Shown piece by piece: positions 1 through 9,062 of a DNA stretch of 64,000 bases (within the stretch, counting starts at the first letter, position 1; every line of letters starts with the position of its first letter). This stretch comes from Occultella kanbiaonis (lineage in GTDB: Bacteria; Actinomycetota; Actinomycetes; Actinomycetales; Beutenbergiaceae): the NCBI RefSeq assembly GCF_009708215.1, contig NZ_CP046175.1, forward strand, positions 1,860,001 through 1,924,000. Reading direction: 5' to 3'. A model generated the notes under the pieces. It was not told where the DNA came from. It made no database searches and worked only from the letters and a program-made list of their open reading frames with translations. Both the position numbers and the translations under genes were made by a program.

Positions 1-66
1 GCACAGGCGTGGGGGCTCATCCTCTGGTGGCTGACCCCGATGCTGCGGCCCTTCGTGGTCTCGTGA
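1..66 (+). CDS. C-terminal end of a membrane protein (partial)
   Basis: The reading frame is open from the first base to a TGA at 64-66 and encodes 21 residues that are rich in Trp, Leu and Ile and end in LRPFVVS. The hydrophobic composition suggests the tail of a membrane protein. Too little is present to assign a family, and the start lies outside the window. Confidence 0.5.
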   Translation, partial: AQAWGLILWWLTPMLRPFVVS

Positions 67-136
67 GCACGTGGGATCCGGCCTCCGCGATCTGTGAGGT
101 CGTCGCTGCTCGCGCCGCCAGGGTGACATCGTGCGG

Positions 137-173
137 CTGATGGCGCCGTTACGCCGCAGGAGCGCACGTTCGT
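137..173 (-). repeat. 37-bp intergenic repeat, copy 1 (inverted)
   Basis: Read on the minus strand this 37-bp stretch matches copies at 16626-16662 and 17639-17675, sharing the core CTGCGGCGYAACGGC. It lies between the convergent ends of the gene at 1-66 and the oxidoreductase. It also sits in an imperfect hairpin at 131-167 with GTGCG/CGCAC outer arms that could act as a terminator. Confidence 0.5.
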
Positions 174-178
174 CACCA

Positions 179-1162
179 TCAGACCAGGACGACCTTGCCG
201 GTGGTGGCGCGGGACTCGAGGTCGCGGTGGGCACGGGCGGCCTCGGCGAACGGGACCTCGTGGATCAGCGGACGCCACGTGCCGGCGGCCGCGAGGGCCA
301 GGGCGCGTTGCTGGCGTTCGTGGATGTCCGTGATCGGCTTCGCGCCGGGTCCGACGATCGGCACCACCGTGTAGGGGGCGTCGGCCGGGACATCGGTCGC
401 GGCGCCGGAGGCCCAGCCGTAGCCGACCAGGCGGCCACCTGAGGCGAGTAGGGACGCCGCCGCAGTGCCCGATGCGCCGCCGACGCCGTCGAACGCGACG
501 GTCGCGCCGCCGTCGCCGAGCGCCGTGCGGGCCTCGTCGAGCCAGCCATCGGCGCGGTAGTCGAGGACGGTGAGGGCGGCCGTGTCCACGTCGCCGAGCG
601 CCCCGGCGAGTCGGTCCGCCTTCGCCCGCCCACCGACGAGTGCGACCACCCGGGCGTCGGCCCGCAGCGCGGCCTGCACGAACAGGTTGCCCAACCCACC
701 GGCCGCCGCGGTGATGACCACCCTGTCCTCGGGCCCGAGTCGAGCGGCGTCGAGCACGATCGTGGCCATCCGGCCGGTGCCGATCATGGCGACCGCCACG
801 GCCTCCGAGAGCCCGTCGGGGATCGGGTGCAGCACCTCGAGCGGTGCCACGACGAGCCTGGCGTAACCTCCGCCGTCGGGCACCGCGCCCAGGTGCGCGG
901 CGACCCGGCGACCGACCAAGGCCGGGTCCACCCCGGACCCGACGGCGGCGACGGAGCCGGCGACCTCGCGGCCCGGGATCGTCGGCAGAGCCGGCAGCGG
1001 CAGTGGGCCGGGCTCGCCGCGGCGCAGCGTCGTGTCGAGCAGGTGCACGCCGTGCGCGCGCCCGGCGATCAACACCTGGCCGACGCCCGGCTCGGGGTCG
1101 GGGACCTCGTCCAGGACGAGGTTCTCGGGTGGGCCGAAGGCGTGCAGGCGGATGGCGTCCAT
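179..1162 (-). CDS. NADPH:quinone oxidoreductase-like protein (MDR superfamily)
   Basis: Encodes 327 residues of the medium-chain dehydrogenase/reductase type: an N-terminal GroES-like domain (DAIRLHAFGPPENL...), then a nucleotide-binding Rossmann fold with the glycine-rich stretch AAAGGLGNL. The paired Cys/His/Glu zinc ligands of true alcohol dehydrogenases are not seen, so the zinc-free quinone oxidoreductase/crotonyl reductase branch fits best. The ATG at 1162 is chosen because AGGGAGACC lies just upstream; a longer frame to 1228 is open but has no support. It is convergent with the partial gene at 1-66. Substrate unknown. Confidence 0.85.
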   Translation of the reverse strand: MDAIRLHAFGPPENLVLDEVPDPEPGVGQVLIAGRAHGVHLLDTTLRRGEPGPLPLPALPTIPGREVAGSVAAVGSGVDPALVGRRVAAHLGAVPDGGGYARLVVAPLEVLHPIPDGLSEAVAVAMIGTGRMATIVLDAARLGPEDRVVITAAAGGLGNLFVQAALRADARVVALVGGRAKADRLAGALGDVDTAALTVLDYRADGWLDEARTALGDGGATVAFDGVGGASGTAAASLLASGGRLVGYGWASGAATDVPADAPYTVVPIVGPGAKPITDIHERQQRALALAAAGTWRPLIHEVPFAEAARAHRDLESRATTGKVVLV

Positions 1163-1244
1163 CGATGGTCTCCCTGTGGTCGGTGGGTCAGGACTCCAGC
1201 CAACGACATCAACAATGGTTGAGGTCAAGACCTGGGAGGTCGGC

Positions 1245-2228
1245 TCAGCCGCCGACCCGGACCACGTCCCCGAGCACGATGACGGCGGGGGAGGAGATCC
1301 CGGCGAGGGTCGCCTCGGCGACGGCGTCCCCGACGCTGCTCACGGTGCTCGCCTGGTCCGGGGTGTACCCGCGCTCGATCGCCGCGACCGGGGTCTCGCG
1401 GGCGAGGCCGGCCCGGAGCAGCCCGGCGAGCAGGTGCGGCAGGGTGCCGACGCCCATCAGGACCACGACGGTCCCACCGAGGGTCAGCGCTCGGGCCAGG
1501 TGGGCGTGCTCGTCGTCGGAGAGGGGGTGGTGGCCGGAGATCACGGTGAAGTGGTGCGAGAGGTCGCGGTAGGTCACCGGGATCCCAGCCGCCGCCGGCA
1601 CGGCGATCGACGCGCTGATCCCGGGGACCAGCCGCGCCGGGACCCCGGCGGCCCGCGCGGCCGCGAGCTCCTCGGCGCCGCGGCCGAACACGAACGGGTC
1701 CCCGCCCTTGAGCCGGACCACCCGCTGCCCGGCGGCGGCCCGGGCGATCATCAGCTCCTCGATCTCGGCCTGCCCCAGCGGGTGATGGCCCGGCCGTTTG
1801 CCGACGTCGATCAGCTCCGCGCCGGGAGCGAGATCGGCCAGGTGATCGGTGGGCGCGAGCCGGTCGAACAGGATCACATCCGCGGCAGCCAGGGCGTGCA
1901 CGGCGGCAATGGTGAGCAGGTCGTCGGCACCAGGACCGCCTCCGACGAGGGTCACCTGCCCGGCCGGGGGACCGGGCTCACGGCTGATCAGGTGCGTGCG
2001 GGCGACCCTGGCGAGCGCGTGCTCCCAGTCCGCCGAGACCTCGGCCGGGTCCAGCCCGACCACCACGAGAGCGACGCCGTCGAGCGCGGCGGGCGTGACG
2101 CCGTCGGGCATCGACGCGGTGCGCACGGAGGCGCCCGCAGCGGCGTAGCGGCGCTCGAGGCGCGCGGCCTGTTCGCCGGAGCCCAGCACGAGCACGGGCA
2201 GGCCGTCGACCTGGGTCTCGATCAGCAT
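1245..2228 (-). CDS. cobA: uroporphyrinogen-III C-methyltransferase
   Basis: Encodes 327 residues. From about residue 90 onward it is a full SUMT domain with the SAM-binding [12 protein letters not shown] start, GKRPGHH, and the [16 protein letters not shown] motif. It transfers two methyl groups from SAM to uroporphyrinogen III to give precorrin-2, the branch point to siroheme and cobalamin. The first 90 residues keep a Rossmann-like opening ([13 protein letters not shown]) that resembles a shrunken precorrin-2 dehydrogenase (CysG N-terminal) domain. It is divergent from fgd, and a CbiX/SirB-like chelatase follows fgd, so siroheme is the likely product. Confidence 0.9.
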   Translation of the reverse strand: MLIETQVDGLPVLVLGSGEQAARLERRYAAAGASVRTASMPDGVTPAALDGVALVVVGLDPAEVSADWEHALARVARTHLISREPGPPAGQVTLVGGGPGADDLLTIAAVHALAAADVILFDRLAPTDHLADLAPGAELIDVGKRPGHHPLGQAEIEELMIARAAAGQRVVRLKGGDPFVFGRGAEELAAARAAGVPARLVPGISASIAVPAAAGIPVTYRDLSHHFTVISGHHPLSDDEHAHLARALTLGGTVVVLMGVGTLPHLLAGLLRAGLARETPVAAIERGYTPDQASTVSSVGDAVAEATLAGISSPAVIVLGDVVRVGG

Positions 2229-2251
2229 CCGGCGGGCTCCCTCATCGCTTG

Positions 2252-2269
2252 GTGGACAACATTGTCGAC
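2252..2269. promoter_or_regulatory. palindromic operator candidate between cobA and fgd
   Basis: GTGGACAA-CA-TTGTCGAC is an 18-bp imperfect palindrome (one mismatched pair) lying directly upstream of the TACGTT -10 element at 2270-2275 that would serve fgd, and 24 bp upstream of the cobA start. The placement fits a repressor acting on one or both genes. The regulator is unknown. Confidence 0.35.
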
Positions 2270-2310
2270 TACGTTTGACCTACCGCACGCCCGCCACGGA
2301 GGAACGTCCC

Positions 2311-3333
2311 ATGCTGCCCCTGAAGCTCGGTTACAAGGCCTCGGCCGAACAGTTCGCCCCGCGGGAGCTGGTCGAGCTCGCGGTCGCCGCGGAGGCGCAC
2401 GGGATGGAGAGCGTCGCCGTCAGCGACCACTTCCAGCCGTGGCGCCACGACGGCGGGCACGCCCCGTTCTCGCTCGCGTGGATGGCGGCCGTCGGTGAGC
2501 GGACCTCCACCGTGCAGATCGGCACGTCCGTGCTCACCCCGACGTTCCGGTACAACCCCGCCGTGATCGCGCAGGCGTTCGCGACCATGGGGGTGCTCTA
2601 CCCGGGCCGGATCATGCTCGGCGTCGGCTCCGGTGAGGCGCTGAACGAGATCGCCACCGGCTTCCGCGGCGCCGGCGAGCAGGACTGGCCGGAGTTCAAG
2701 GAGCGGTTCGCCCGGCTGCGCGAGGCGGTCCGCCTGATGCGCGAGCTGTGGTCCTCCGACCGGGTCGACTTCGAGGGCGAATACTACTCCACGCATGGGG
2801 CGAGCATCTACGACCGGCCCGACGGCGGCATCCCCGTCTACATCGCGGCCGGCGGCCCGATGGTGGCCCGGTACGTGGGCCGCGCCGGGGACGGGTTCAT
2901 CTGCACCTCGGGCAAGGGCTGGGACCTGTACACCGAGAAGCTCATCCCGGCGGTCGCCGAGGGCGCGGCGAAGGCCGAGCGGGACCCGGAGACGATCGAC
3001 CGGATGATCGAGATCAAGATCTCCTACGACACCGACCCCGAGGCGGCGCTGGAGAACACCCGGTTCTGGTCGCCGCTGTCGCTGAGCGCGGAGCAGAAGC
3101 ACTCGATCCACGACCCCATCGAGATGGAGCGGGCTGCGGACGCCCTGCCGATCGAGACGATCGCCGGCCGGTGGATCGTGGCCTCCGACCCGGACGAGGC
3201 GGCCGAGAAGGTGCTCGAGTACCGCCGGGCCGGGTTCAACCACCTCGTCTTCCACGCGCCCGGCCACGACCAGCGCCGGTTCCTGGATCTGTTCGAGCGA
3301 GACCTCGCGCCGCGGCTGCGCGCGCACGGCTGA
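2311..3333 (+). CDS. fgd: F420-dependent glucose-6-phosphate dehydrogenase
   Basis: Encodes 340 residues. It follows the mycobacterial Fgd1 sequence closely over its whole length: [20 protein letters not shown] at the start, the SDHFQPWRH segment, the [14 protein letters not shown] strand, [11 protein letters not shown], and [11 protein letters not shown] near the end. It oxidises glucose-6-phosphate to 6-phosphogluconolactone and reduces F420 to F420H2, so it is the probable source of reduced F420 for the other F420 enzymes in the window. The ATG at 2311 has a good site, CGGAGGAA, at 2297-2304. A -10 element TACGTT at 2270-2275 gives a short leader. Confidence 0.95.
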   Translation: MLPLKLGYKASAEQFAPRELVELAVAAEAHGMESVAVSDHFQPWRHDGGHAPFSLAWMAAVGERTSTVQIGTSVLTPTFRYNPAVIAQAFATMGVLYPGRIMLGVGSGEALNEIATGFRGAGEQDWPEFKERFARLREAVRLMRELWSSDRVDFEGEYYSTHGASIYDRPDGGIPVYIAAGGPMVARYVGRAGDGFICTSGKGWDLYTEKLIPAVAEGAAKAERDPETIDRMIEIKISYDTDPEAALENTRFWSPLSLSAEQKHSIHDPIEMERAADALPIETIAGRWIVASDPDEAAEKVLEYRRAGFNHLVFHAPGHDQRRFLDLFERDLAPRLRAHG

Positions 3334-3415
3334 CCGGCGCGGCGTGCGGAAGTCTTAACCGTCCCGAAACGGATCGGCACCCTCGGACGTAACAGCGCCC
3401 TCCTACCGTCGGGGC

Positions 3416-4186
3416 ATGACAGCGATCCTCGCCGGTGCCCCGCACACCCGCCACGGCCGAGCACCGCTCACCCCTGCCACCCGGACGATGCCGGCGCTGC
3501 TCGCGTGCTCGCACGGCACCTCCTCGCCGGCGGGCCAGCGGGCCGTCGCCGGGCTCGTGCAGGCGGTCGCGGAGCGTCGTCCGGACGTGCCCGTGGCCGG
3601 CTCGTTCGTGGACGTCCAGCAGCCCGACGTTCCGACGTCGCTGACCGGGCTTGGCCGCGGAGCCGTGCGGATCGTGCCGCTGCTGCTCTCGGCCGGCTAC
3701 CACGTGCACGTGGACCTCACCGAGGCCGCCGCCACGAACCCCGACACTCGCGTGATGCGCGCGCTCGGTCCGGATCCACGGCTCGTCCGCCAGCTCCAGC
3801 GCCGGCTCACCGAGGCCGGTCTGGCGCCGGGTGATGCGGTGGTGCTGGCGGCCGCCGGCTCCTCGGACGCGGGCGCCGTGGCCCACTGCGAACAGACCGG
3901 CGAGATGCTCGCCGCGGCGTTGCGCCGCGACGTCATCACCGGCTTCATCTCCGCGGCCGGGCCGCGCCTGGGGGACGCCGTGGCGACCGCGCGGGCCGGC
4001 CTGCGGTCCCGGGGCGACGGCGCAGGTCGCGTCGTCGTCTCGACGTACCTGCTCGCTCCGGGCTACTTCGCAGACCTCGCCGCGGGCTGCGGCGCCGACG
4101 TGGTCACCGCCCCGCTGCTCGTCGACGGCGAGCAGCCGCCGGCCGAGCTGGTGGACCTGGTGCTGGACCGGTACCTGGCCTGCTGA
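3416..4186 (+). CDS. sirohydrochlorin chelatase-like protein (CbiX/SirB family)
   Basis: Encodes 256 residues with two tandem CbiX-like halves. The first opens with ACSHGTSSPAGQ (His is the typical metal/tetrapyrrole ligand) followed by PLLLSAGYHVHVD; the second half carries STYLLAPGYFAD. Family members insert Fe or Co into sirohydrochlorin. With cobA nearby, ferrochelation to siroheme is the likely role. The ATG lies six bases behind a TACCGT -10 element (3404-3409) and has no ribosome site, so the transcript is probably leaderless. The first 25 residues look dispensable, and a later start at MPALLACSHG is possible. Confidence 0.85.
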   Translation: MTAILAGAPHTRHGRAPLTPATRTMPALLACSHGTSSPAGQRAVAGLVQAVAERRPDVPVAGSFVDVQQPDVPTSLTGLGRGAVRIVPLLLSAGYHVHVDLTEAAATNPDTRVMRALGPDPRLVRQLQRRLTEAGLAPGDAVVLAAAGSSDAGAVAHCEQTGEMLAAALRRDVITGFISAAGPRLGDAVATARAGLRSRGDGAGRVVVSTYLLAPGYFADLAAGCGADVVTAPLLVDGEQPPAELVDLVLDRYLAC

Positions 4187-4197
4187 GGGCCGCCGCG

Positions 4198-4629
4198 TCA
4201 GCGGATCTTCGCCCCGTACACCCGCTCGACCTTCATCGTCATCAGCACCCGGCGGTCGGAGACCATGACCGCGCGGTACTCCGCCCAGTCCGGGTGCTCC
4301 CCGGCCGCGCGCCGGTAGTAGTCCACGAGCGCCTCGACCTCGGCTCCGTTCTGGTCGGTGCCGGGTCCGGTCAGGGTCACCGGGCCCTCGGCGGTCGCCC
4401 ACTCCCAGCCGTCCGCACTGGTCACCTCGAGCGCGGCCCGGGGATCGCGGCGCAGGTTCACCGTCTTCGCACGGCCCTCGGTCATCGAGACGAGCAACTG
4501 CTCGGTGTCGCGGTCGTAGAACGGGGTCACCGGCGAGAGTTGGGGCAGGCCGTTCGCCTTGATCGTGGCGAGGACGCCGATCTTGGCGGCGGAGAGCACG
4601 GTGCGGGGATCGAACGTGGTGTCGGTCAT
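4198..4629 (-). CDS. PPOX-class F420-dependent oxidoreductase
   Basis: Encodes 143 residues of the split beta-barrel flavin/deazaflavin fold related to pyridoxamine-phosphate oxidase, in the size range of the Rv1155-like subgroup. Visible markers are the N-terminal LATIKANGLPQLSPVTPFYD strand pair, RAKTVNLRRDPRAALEV, and EYRAVMVSDRRVLMTMKVERVYG at the end. Many members of the subgroup bind F420, which fits fgd 2 kb away, but FMN binding cannot be excluded. It follows the RNA ligase-like gene on the same strand with a 28-base gap and converges on the chelatase gene. Confidence 0.8.
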   Translation of the reverse strand: MTDTTFDPRTVLSAAKIGVLATIKANGLPQLSPVTPFYDRDTEQLLVSMTEGRAKTVNLRRDPRAALEVTSADGWEWATAEGPVTLTGPGTDQNGAEVEALVDYYRRAAGEHPDWAEYRAVMVSDRRVLMTMKVERVYGAKIR

Positions 4630-4657
4630 GCTGCGTCGAACCCCGTCACGGGCACGG

Positions 4658-5194
4658 CTATTCCGGCCGGGCCGCTCCGAAGGTGAAACGGTCGCGCTCG
4701 AGCCACCGGACGCCGTCGAACTCGTGCAGGGCGAGCGCCGTGGCCGAGAACGTGACCGGCAGCGCGGCCGACACCTCGGCCGCCACCTCGGCGAGCACCT
4801 CCTCCGGCTGCTCGTGGGCGACCGTCAGGTGGGGGACCACCGTCTCGAACTCGCCGCCGTAGGGTTGTGCCTGCGGCCACCGGAGCGCGACCGCCTCGGT
4901 CAGCGCCCGGAACCGGTCCGCCGGTCGCGGATCCAGCCAGAGCGTGCGCGGGAACCGCGCCGTGCGGGCCAGCACCGCCTCGAACGGGGCGCTCGCGCGC
5001 GCGAGCGAGCGGACGCCGTCGAGGTCGTCGGCTCCGAGCTCATCGCGCGGCAGCCACGGGTAGAGCACCGTCACGTGGGCGGGCATCCCGAACTGCGCCG
5101 CGACGTCGAACCGGGAGCGCGGACCCGCGACCAGCGGTTCCGCCTCCGGAACCAGGACGGTCAGGCCCGTCGCGCCGAGGGGGAAGGGAGCCAC
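4658..5194 (-). CDS. 2'-5' RNA ligase family protein
   Basis: Encodes 178 residues with the two short His-x-Thr/Ser-type motifs of the 2H phosphoesterase superfamily: HVTVLYPW near residue 40 and HLTVAHEQ near residue 122. Such proteins act on 2',5'- or cyclic phosphodiester bonds; the physiological substrate is unknown. A GTG at 5194 is preferred because TATGCT (5201-5206, minus strand) lies exactly six bases away, the spacing repeated at other leaderless genes here. The in-frame ATG at 5197 is the alternative. It is divergent from the esterase gene at 5267. Confidence 0.75.
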   Translation of the reverse strand: MAPFPLGATGLTVLVPEAEPLVAGPRSRFDVAAQFGMPAHVTVLYPWLPRDELGADDLDGVRSLARASAPFEAVLARTARFPRTLWLDPRPADRFRALTEAVALRWPQAQPYGGEFETVVPHLTVAHEQPEEVLAEVAAEVSAALPVTFSATALALHEFDGVRWLERDRFTFGAARPE

Positions 5195-5266
5195 CATCGG
5201 AGCATACGGACACCCCGTCCGCCCGAGCGAGGGGAACCAGGGGCGGCGGGCGGATAGTCTCGCCCT

Positions 5267-6337
5267 GTGCGCGACGACTCCATCTCCGAGACCGTCGGGG
5301 ACGAGTTGTGCTTCCGCCTCGCCGACCCCGACGCCCGCTACCGGCGCGTCCGGGTGGACGCCGACCTCGGCACCACCGACGCACCCCGGGACCTGACCCG
5401 GACCGACGGCGTCTGGGAGCTGCGCATCCCGCGCCCCCCGCTCGGCCGGGTGGAGTACCAGTTCGAGGTCACCACCACACTCCTCGACCCGACCAACCCG
5501 CGCACCGCGCCGGGCGGCTTCGGCGACCGGTCCGTGCTCGAGCTGCCCGGCTACGCCGAGCCCGACTGGCTCGCCGCCGAACCCATCGCGAGCCGGCTCG
5601 CGGACGTTTCCTTCACCGACACCCCCGTCGGGGACATCGACGCCACGCTCTGGGTTCCGGAGCGGCTCGACCCCGACGAGCCCGCGCCGCTGCTGATCGC
5701 CCACGACGGGCCCGACTACAGCGCGATGGGGCACCTGACCGATTTCATCGGGGCCCAGATCGGCGCCGGACGCCTCGCGCCGCTGCGGGTGCTGCTGCTC
5801 GGTGCACCCGACCGGATGTCCTGGTACGCCGCCAGTGACGACTACGCCGACGCCCTCGTGCTGCACGTCCTGGACGCCGCGCGCGACCAGTGGCCCACGA
5901 CCGCCACCATCGCCGCCGGGGTCAGCCTCGGCGCTCTCGCCGCGCTGCACGCCCAGTGGCGCCACCCCGGCACGTTCGACGGCCTGTTCCTGCAGTCCGG
6001 TTCGTTCTTCACGCCCGGCACCGACGCGCAGGAGTCGTGGTTCAGCAGGTTCGGCGACATCACCTCGTTCGTGGCCGAGGTCGCGGGAGCGCCGACAGCA
6101 CAGTCGGCGAAGCCCGTACCCACCGTCACGCTCACCTGCGGCGCGACGGAGGAGAACGTCGTGAACAACCGGCTGATGGCCGCCCACCTGAGCCGGCTCG
6201 GCTGGGACGTGCGCTACGTCGAGACCGATGACCTGCACAACTTCGTCTCCTGGCGCGACGCCCTGGAACCGCACCTGGAACGGCTGCTGACCTCCGCCGT
6301 CGGGCACCCCGTGGCCGGAGGCCACGATGCGACGTGA
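5267..6337 (+). CDS. esterase (enterochelin esterase-like, alpha/beta hydrolase)
   Basis: Encodes 356 residues. An N-terminal beta-sandwich (residues about 10-85), like the carbohydrate-binding-like domain of Fes, precedes an alpha/beta hydrolase with the nucleophile elbow GVSLGALAAL and a likely catalytic His in DDLHNFVSW. No signal peptide is visible, so it is cytoplasmic. The GTG start is six bases behind TAGTCT (5255-5260), which suggests leaderless translation. It overlaps the next esterase by 11 bases and probably forms one operon with it. True siderophore substrates are not indicated by the neighbours; an ester or peptide conjugate made by the nearby ATP-grasp enzyme is an inference. 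Confidence 0.8.
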   Translation: MRDDSISETVGDELCFRLADPDARYRRVRVDADLGTTDAPRDLTRTDGVWELRIPRPPLGRVEYQFEVTTTLLDPTNPRTAPGGFGDRSVLELPGYAEPDWLAAEPIASRLADVSFTDTPVGDIDATLWVPERLDPDEPAPLLIAHDGPDYSAMGHLTDFIGAQIGAGRLAPLRVLLLGAPDRMSWYAASDDYADALVLHVLDAARDQWPTTATIAAGVSLGALAALHAQWRHPGTFDGLFLQSGSFFTPGTDAQESWFSRFGDITSFVAEVAGAPTAQSAKPVPTVTLTCGATEENVVNNRLMAAHLSRLGWDVRYVETDDLHNFVSWRDALEPHLERLLTSAVGHPVAGGHDAT

Positions 6338-7073
6338 CCAGCTCGAGCTGGACGCACCCGGCCTGGACCGGCCCGGCACACTGATCCGGTACGGGCACTG
6401 GGGCCGCCCGGTCGTGGTGTTCCCCACGGAGCTCGGACGGGCCTGGGAGTACGAGGAGAACGGCATGGTCGGCGCGCTCGCGTCGCTGATCGACGACGGC
6501 CGGATCAAGCTCTACTGCGTGGACTCCTTCGACCACATGACCTGGTCGGACACCTCGATCTCGCACGAGGAGCGGGCCCGACGCTACCGGGACTACGAGC
6601 GCTGGGTGACCGACACGGTCGTGCCGGTGATCCGCGACGACTCCCCGGGCGCGGGTGATCTGATCACCACCGGCGCGAGCCTCGGCGCCTACCACGCCCT
6701 GCACCTGATGCTCGCGCGGGCGGACCTGTTCACGGTGGCGATCTGCCAGTCCGGCAACTACGACCCGTCGTTCTGGCGCACCTGGGGCGAGCGCGGTGAC
6801 GACGCGTACTTCACGAACCCGATGGACTACCTGCGGGGTGCGGACGGTGACCACCTCGACTGGTTGCGCGCGCGGGTGTACCCCGTGCTGGTGGTGGGTC
6901 AGGGCGAGTTCGAGGTCGACCCGACCGGAGCGCTGCCCGCCACCCTCGCGATGGACCGGCTGCTCACGGGGAAGGGCATCGGCCACGAGCTGGACGTCTG
7001 GGGCCACGACGTGTCCCACCAGTGGCCATGGTGGCGCAAGCAGATCGCGCATCACCTGCCGCGGTTCTGCTGA
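6327..7073 (+). CDS. esterase family protein (alpha/beta hydrolase)
   Basis: Encodes 248 residues, a compact relative of the preceding esterase without the N-terminal sandwich domain. The nucleophile elbow is TTGASLGAYHAL, preceded by VVVFPTELGRAWEYE, and GHDVSHQWPWW supplies the probable catalytic His. It starts inside the last codons of the upstream gene, showing translational coupling. Genes of this type commonly sit beside ATP-grasp ligases like the one at 7756. No export signal is seen. Substrate unknown. Confidence 0.8.
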   Translation: MRRDQLELDAPGLDRPGTLIRYGHWGRPVVVFPTELGRAWEYEENGMVGALASLIDDGRIKLYCVDSFDHMTWSDTSISHEERARRYRDYERWVTDTVVPVIRDDSPGAGDLITTGASLGAYHALHLMLARADLFTVAICQSGNYDPSFWRTWGERGDDAYFTNPMDYLRGADGDHLDWLRARVYPVLVVGQGEFEVDPTGALPATLAMDRLLTGKGIGHELDVWGHDVSHQWPWWRKQIAHHLPRFC

Positions 7074-7082
7074 GCAGCCCAC

Positions 7083-7667
7083 TCAGTGGTCCAGATCGGC
7101 CCGGTAGCGCAGATCGGCCCGATCTGCGGGAGCGAATCCGGCCGCGAACTCGGCGTCGTTCGGCGCCCAGACCTCGGTCCAGAGCCGGTCATGGCGGCGC
7201 CCGAGCATCCGGTCGCGAGACATCCCGCGCCGAAGGGCATCCTTCGGGGCGGCCTCCACCCAGATCGTCAGCGAGAAGAGGTCCCGGAGGTCGGGATGGA
7301 AGATGCCGATCGCGTCGAGTACCAGGACGTTGCCGGCAGGCAGCGTGACTGGCTCGCCGAGTTGCCGACGGGACCAGTCGAACGGTCGGTACCGGATCGG
7401 GTGGTCGCCGCGCAGGTGCGGCCGGAGCACCTCCTCGCGCAGCCGATCCCGCTCGACGCCATCCCAGTCCGGTGATCGCCGGTGTGAGCGTGCAGGGTCC
7501 AGGAAGTCATCCCCACGCAAGCGGATCGCGCCGGGCAGTCGATCAACTAGGGCACGGGTGAGCGTGGACTTCCCCGCACCGGCATACCCGGAGATCCCGA
7601 TGGCGACGCGGCCGGGTAGTGCGGCGATCCGCGCCGCGAGCGAGTCCTCATCGGCATGGACGACCAC
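7083..7667 (-). CDS. uridine kinase-like P-loop kinase
   Basis: Encodes 194 residues with a clear Walker A motif, GISGYAGAGKST, at about residues 23-34, followed by RLRGDDFLDPARS and the hydrophobic strand NVLVLDAIGIF. The pattern matches the uridine kinase/phosphoribulokinase-like family of small kinases; the phosphate acceptor is not predictable. The GTG start lies six bases behind TAGGGT (7674-7679, minus strand), so the mRNA is probably leaderless. It is inserted antisense between two genes, esterase and ATP-grasp, that otherwise look functionally linked. Confidence 0.75.
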   Translation of the reverse strand: MVVHADEDSLAARIAALPGRVAIGISGYAGAGKSTLTRALVDRLPGAIRLRGDDFLDPARSHRRSPDWDGVERDRLREEVLRPHLRGDHPIRYRPFDWSRRQLGEPVTLPAGNVLVLDAIGIFHPDLRDLFSLTIWVEAAPKDALRRGMSRDRMLGRRHDRLWTEVWAPNDAEFAAGFAPADRADLRYRADLDH

Positions 7668-7755
7668 CTGGCGACCCTATCGCGGGGGCTGCGGCCGCGG
7701 CCGCGCCAACCGAGTAGGTTGCAGCCAGGCACGAACCCCACCTGCGGAGGACGCA

Positions 7756-9018
7756 ATGGCCGACATCTCCCGGCACCTGATCGGCCTGCTGCTCGGGCAG
7801 GAGGAGGACTGGCCGCGTGCGTTCGAGGCGATCGTCTCCCGGCTCGGGCCGATCACCGACGGGGGCGGCCGCACTCACGAGATCACCACGAAGCGCCTCA
7901 CCGTGGCACCGTTCGAGCTCACCGACCCGGTGGCCTCGGACCTCGTGATCGACCGGCTCGCGTACTGGTACTACGTGCCTCGGGAGTGGCTCAAGAAGGC
8001 CGCCCTGATGGACGGCACGTACCTGCTGAACTCGCCGTTCACGTTCCAGTCGATGGAGAAGCACAGCGCCTACTGCGCGATGCTGCGGCTCGGGCTGAAC
8101 ATCCCGCGCACCGTGCTGGTGCCGTACAAGAACCCGGTCGACAACGCCCGCTGGGCCTACACGTCGGCGAAGTACAACGAGCAGTTCGACCTCGAGGCGA
8201 TCGCCGCGGACCTGGGCTACCCGCTGTACATGAAGCCGTTCGACGGCGGCGGCTGGCGAGGAGTCTCCCGCATCAGCAACCCGGAGGACCTGCGCACCGC
8301 GTACGACTCCTCCGGGCAGATGCTCATGCACCTGCAGGCGACCGTGGACTACGAGCACTTCGCCCGGGCCCTGTCGATCGGGCCGGAGACGATGGTGATG
8401 GACTTCCGCCCGGACCAACCCATGCACAACCGGTACGCCGTCACGCACGACTTCCTGTCGCCGTCGGCGGGGGACCAGGCGGTGACCATCTCCCGGCTGG
8501 TGAACGCGTTCTTCCGGTGGGAGTTCAACTCCGCGGAGATGCTCGTGACCGGGGACGAGGTGTACCCGATCGACTACGCGAACGCGTGCCCGGACGTGGC
8601 CGTGACGTCGCTGCACTACTACTTCCCGTGGGCGATCACGGCGCTGGTGCGCTGGAGCACGTACGCCCTGGTGACCGGGCGCCGGGTGTCGGTGGACACC
8701 GACACCGCGGCCTACTACGCGATCGCCGACGACCCCGAGCTGGACTACGCGGGCAGGCTCGCCGCATACCGCCGGCTCGCCGACGACCACTTCGAGACCG
8801 ACCGCTACTGGGACTGGTGCGTGAAGCACCTGGCGGACCTGCCCGGCCGGGTCCTCGACTGGGTCACCTCACCCGACTTCGACCGCATGCTCGTCGACAC
8901 CGTGCGCGCCACGTACCCGCCGCACGAGCACGAGCAGTTCCTCGGGCACTTCCGGGGACTGATCGGGCTGTGGACCTCCGACGAGCAGGCCCGGCTGGCG
9001 GGCGGCGCGGCCGGCTGA
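7756..9018 (+). CDS. ATP-grasp family ligase
   Basis: Encodes 420 residues. The ATP-grasp signature is visible: a nucleotide-binding Lys and mobile glycine loop in YPLYMKPFDGGGWRGVS (about residues 155-171), the SMEKHSAYCAMLRLGLNIPRT lead-in, and the metal-binding region EVYPIDYANACPD. Enzymes of this fold join a carboxylate to an amine or thiol through an acyl phosphate. Together with the two esterases upstream it suggests making and breaking of an amino acid or peptide conjugate, but no product can be named. The ATG has the site GCGGAGG at 7744-7750; a TAGGTT -10 lies at 7715-7720. Confidence 0.75.
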   Translation: MADISRHLIGLLLGQEEDWPRAFEAIVSRLGPITDGGGRTHEITTKRLTVAPFELTDPVASDLVIDRLAYWYYVPREWLKKAALMDGTYLLNSPFTFQSMEKHSAYCAMLRLGLNIPRTVLVPYKNPVDNARWAYTSAKYNEQFDLEAIAADLGYPLYMKPFDGGGWRGVSRISNPEDLRTAYDSSGQMLMHLQATVDYEHFARALSIGPETMVMDFRPDQPMHNRYAVTHDFLSPSAGDQAVTISRLVNAFFRWEFNSAEMLVTGDEVYPIDYANACPDVAVTSLHYYFPWAITALVRWSTYALVTGRRVSVDTDTAAYYAIADDPELDYAGRLAAYRRLADDHFETDRYWDWCVKHLADLPGRVLDWVTSPDFDRMLVDTVRATYPPHEHEQFLGHFRGLIGLWTSDEQARLAGGAAG

Positions 9019-9062
9019 GCGCCGAGCCGGTCCGAGGACGACCCAAGCATCGCCGGGCCGCA

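Noticed and set aside
131-442. Plus-strand frame starting in the first intergenic space
   Set aside because: It runs antisense through the end of the quinone oxidoreductase gene and has shadow-type composition.
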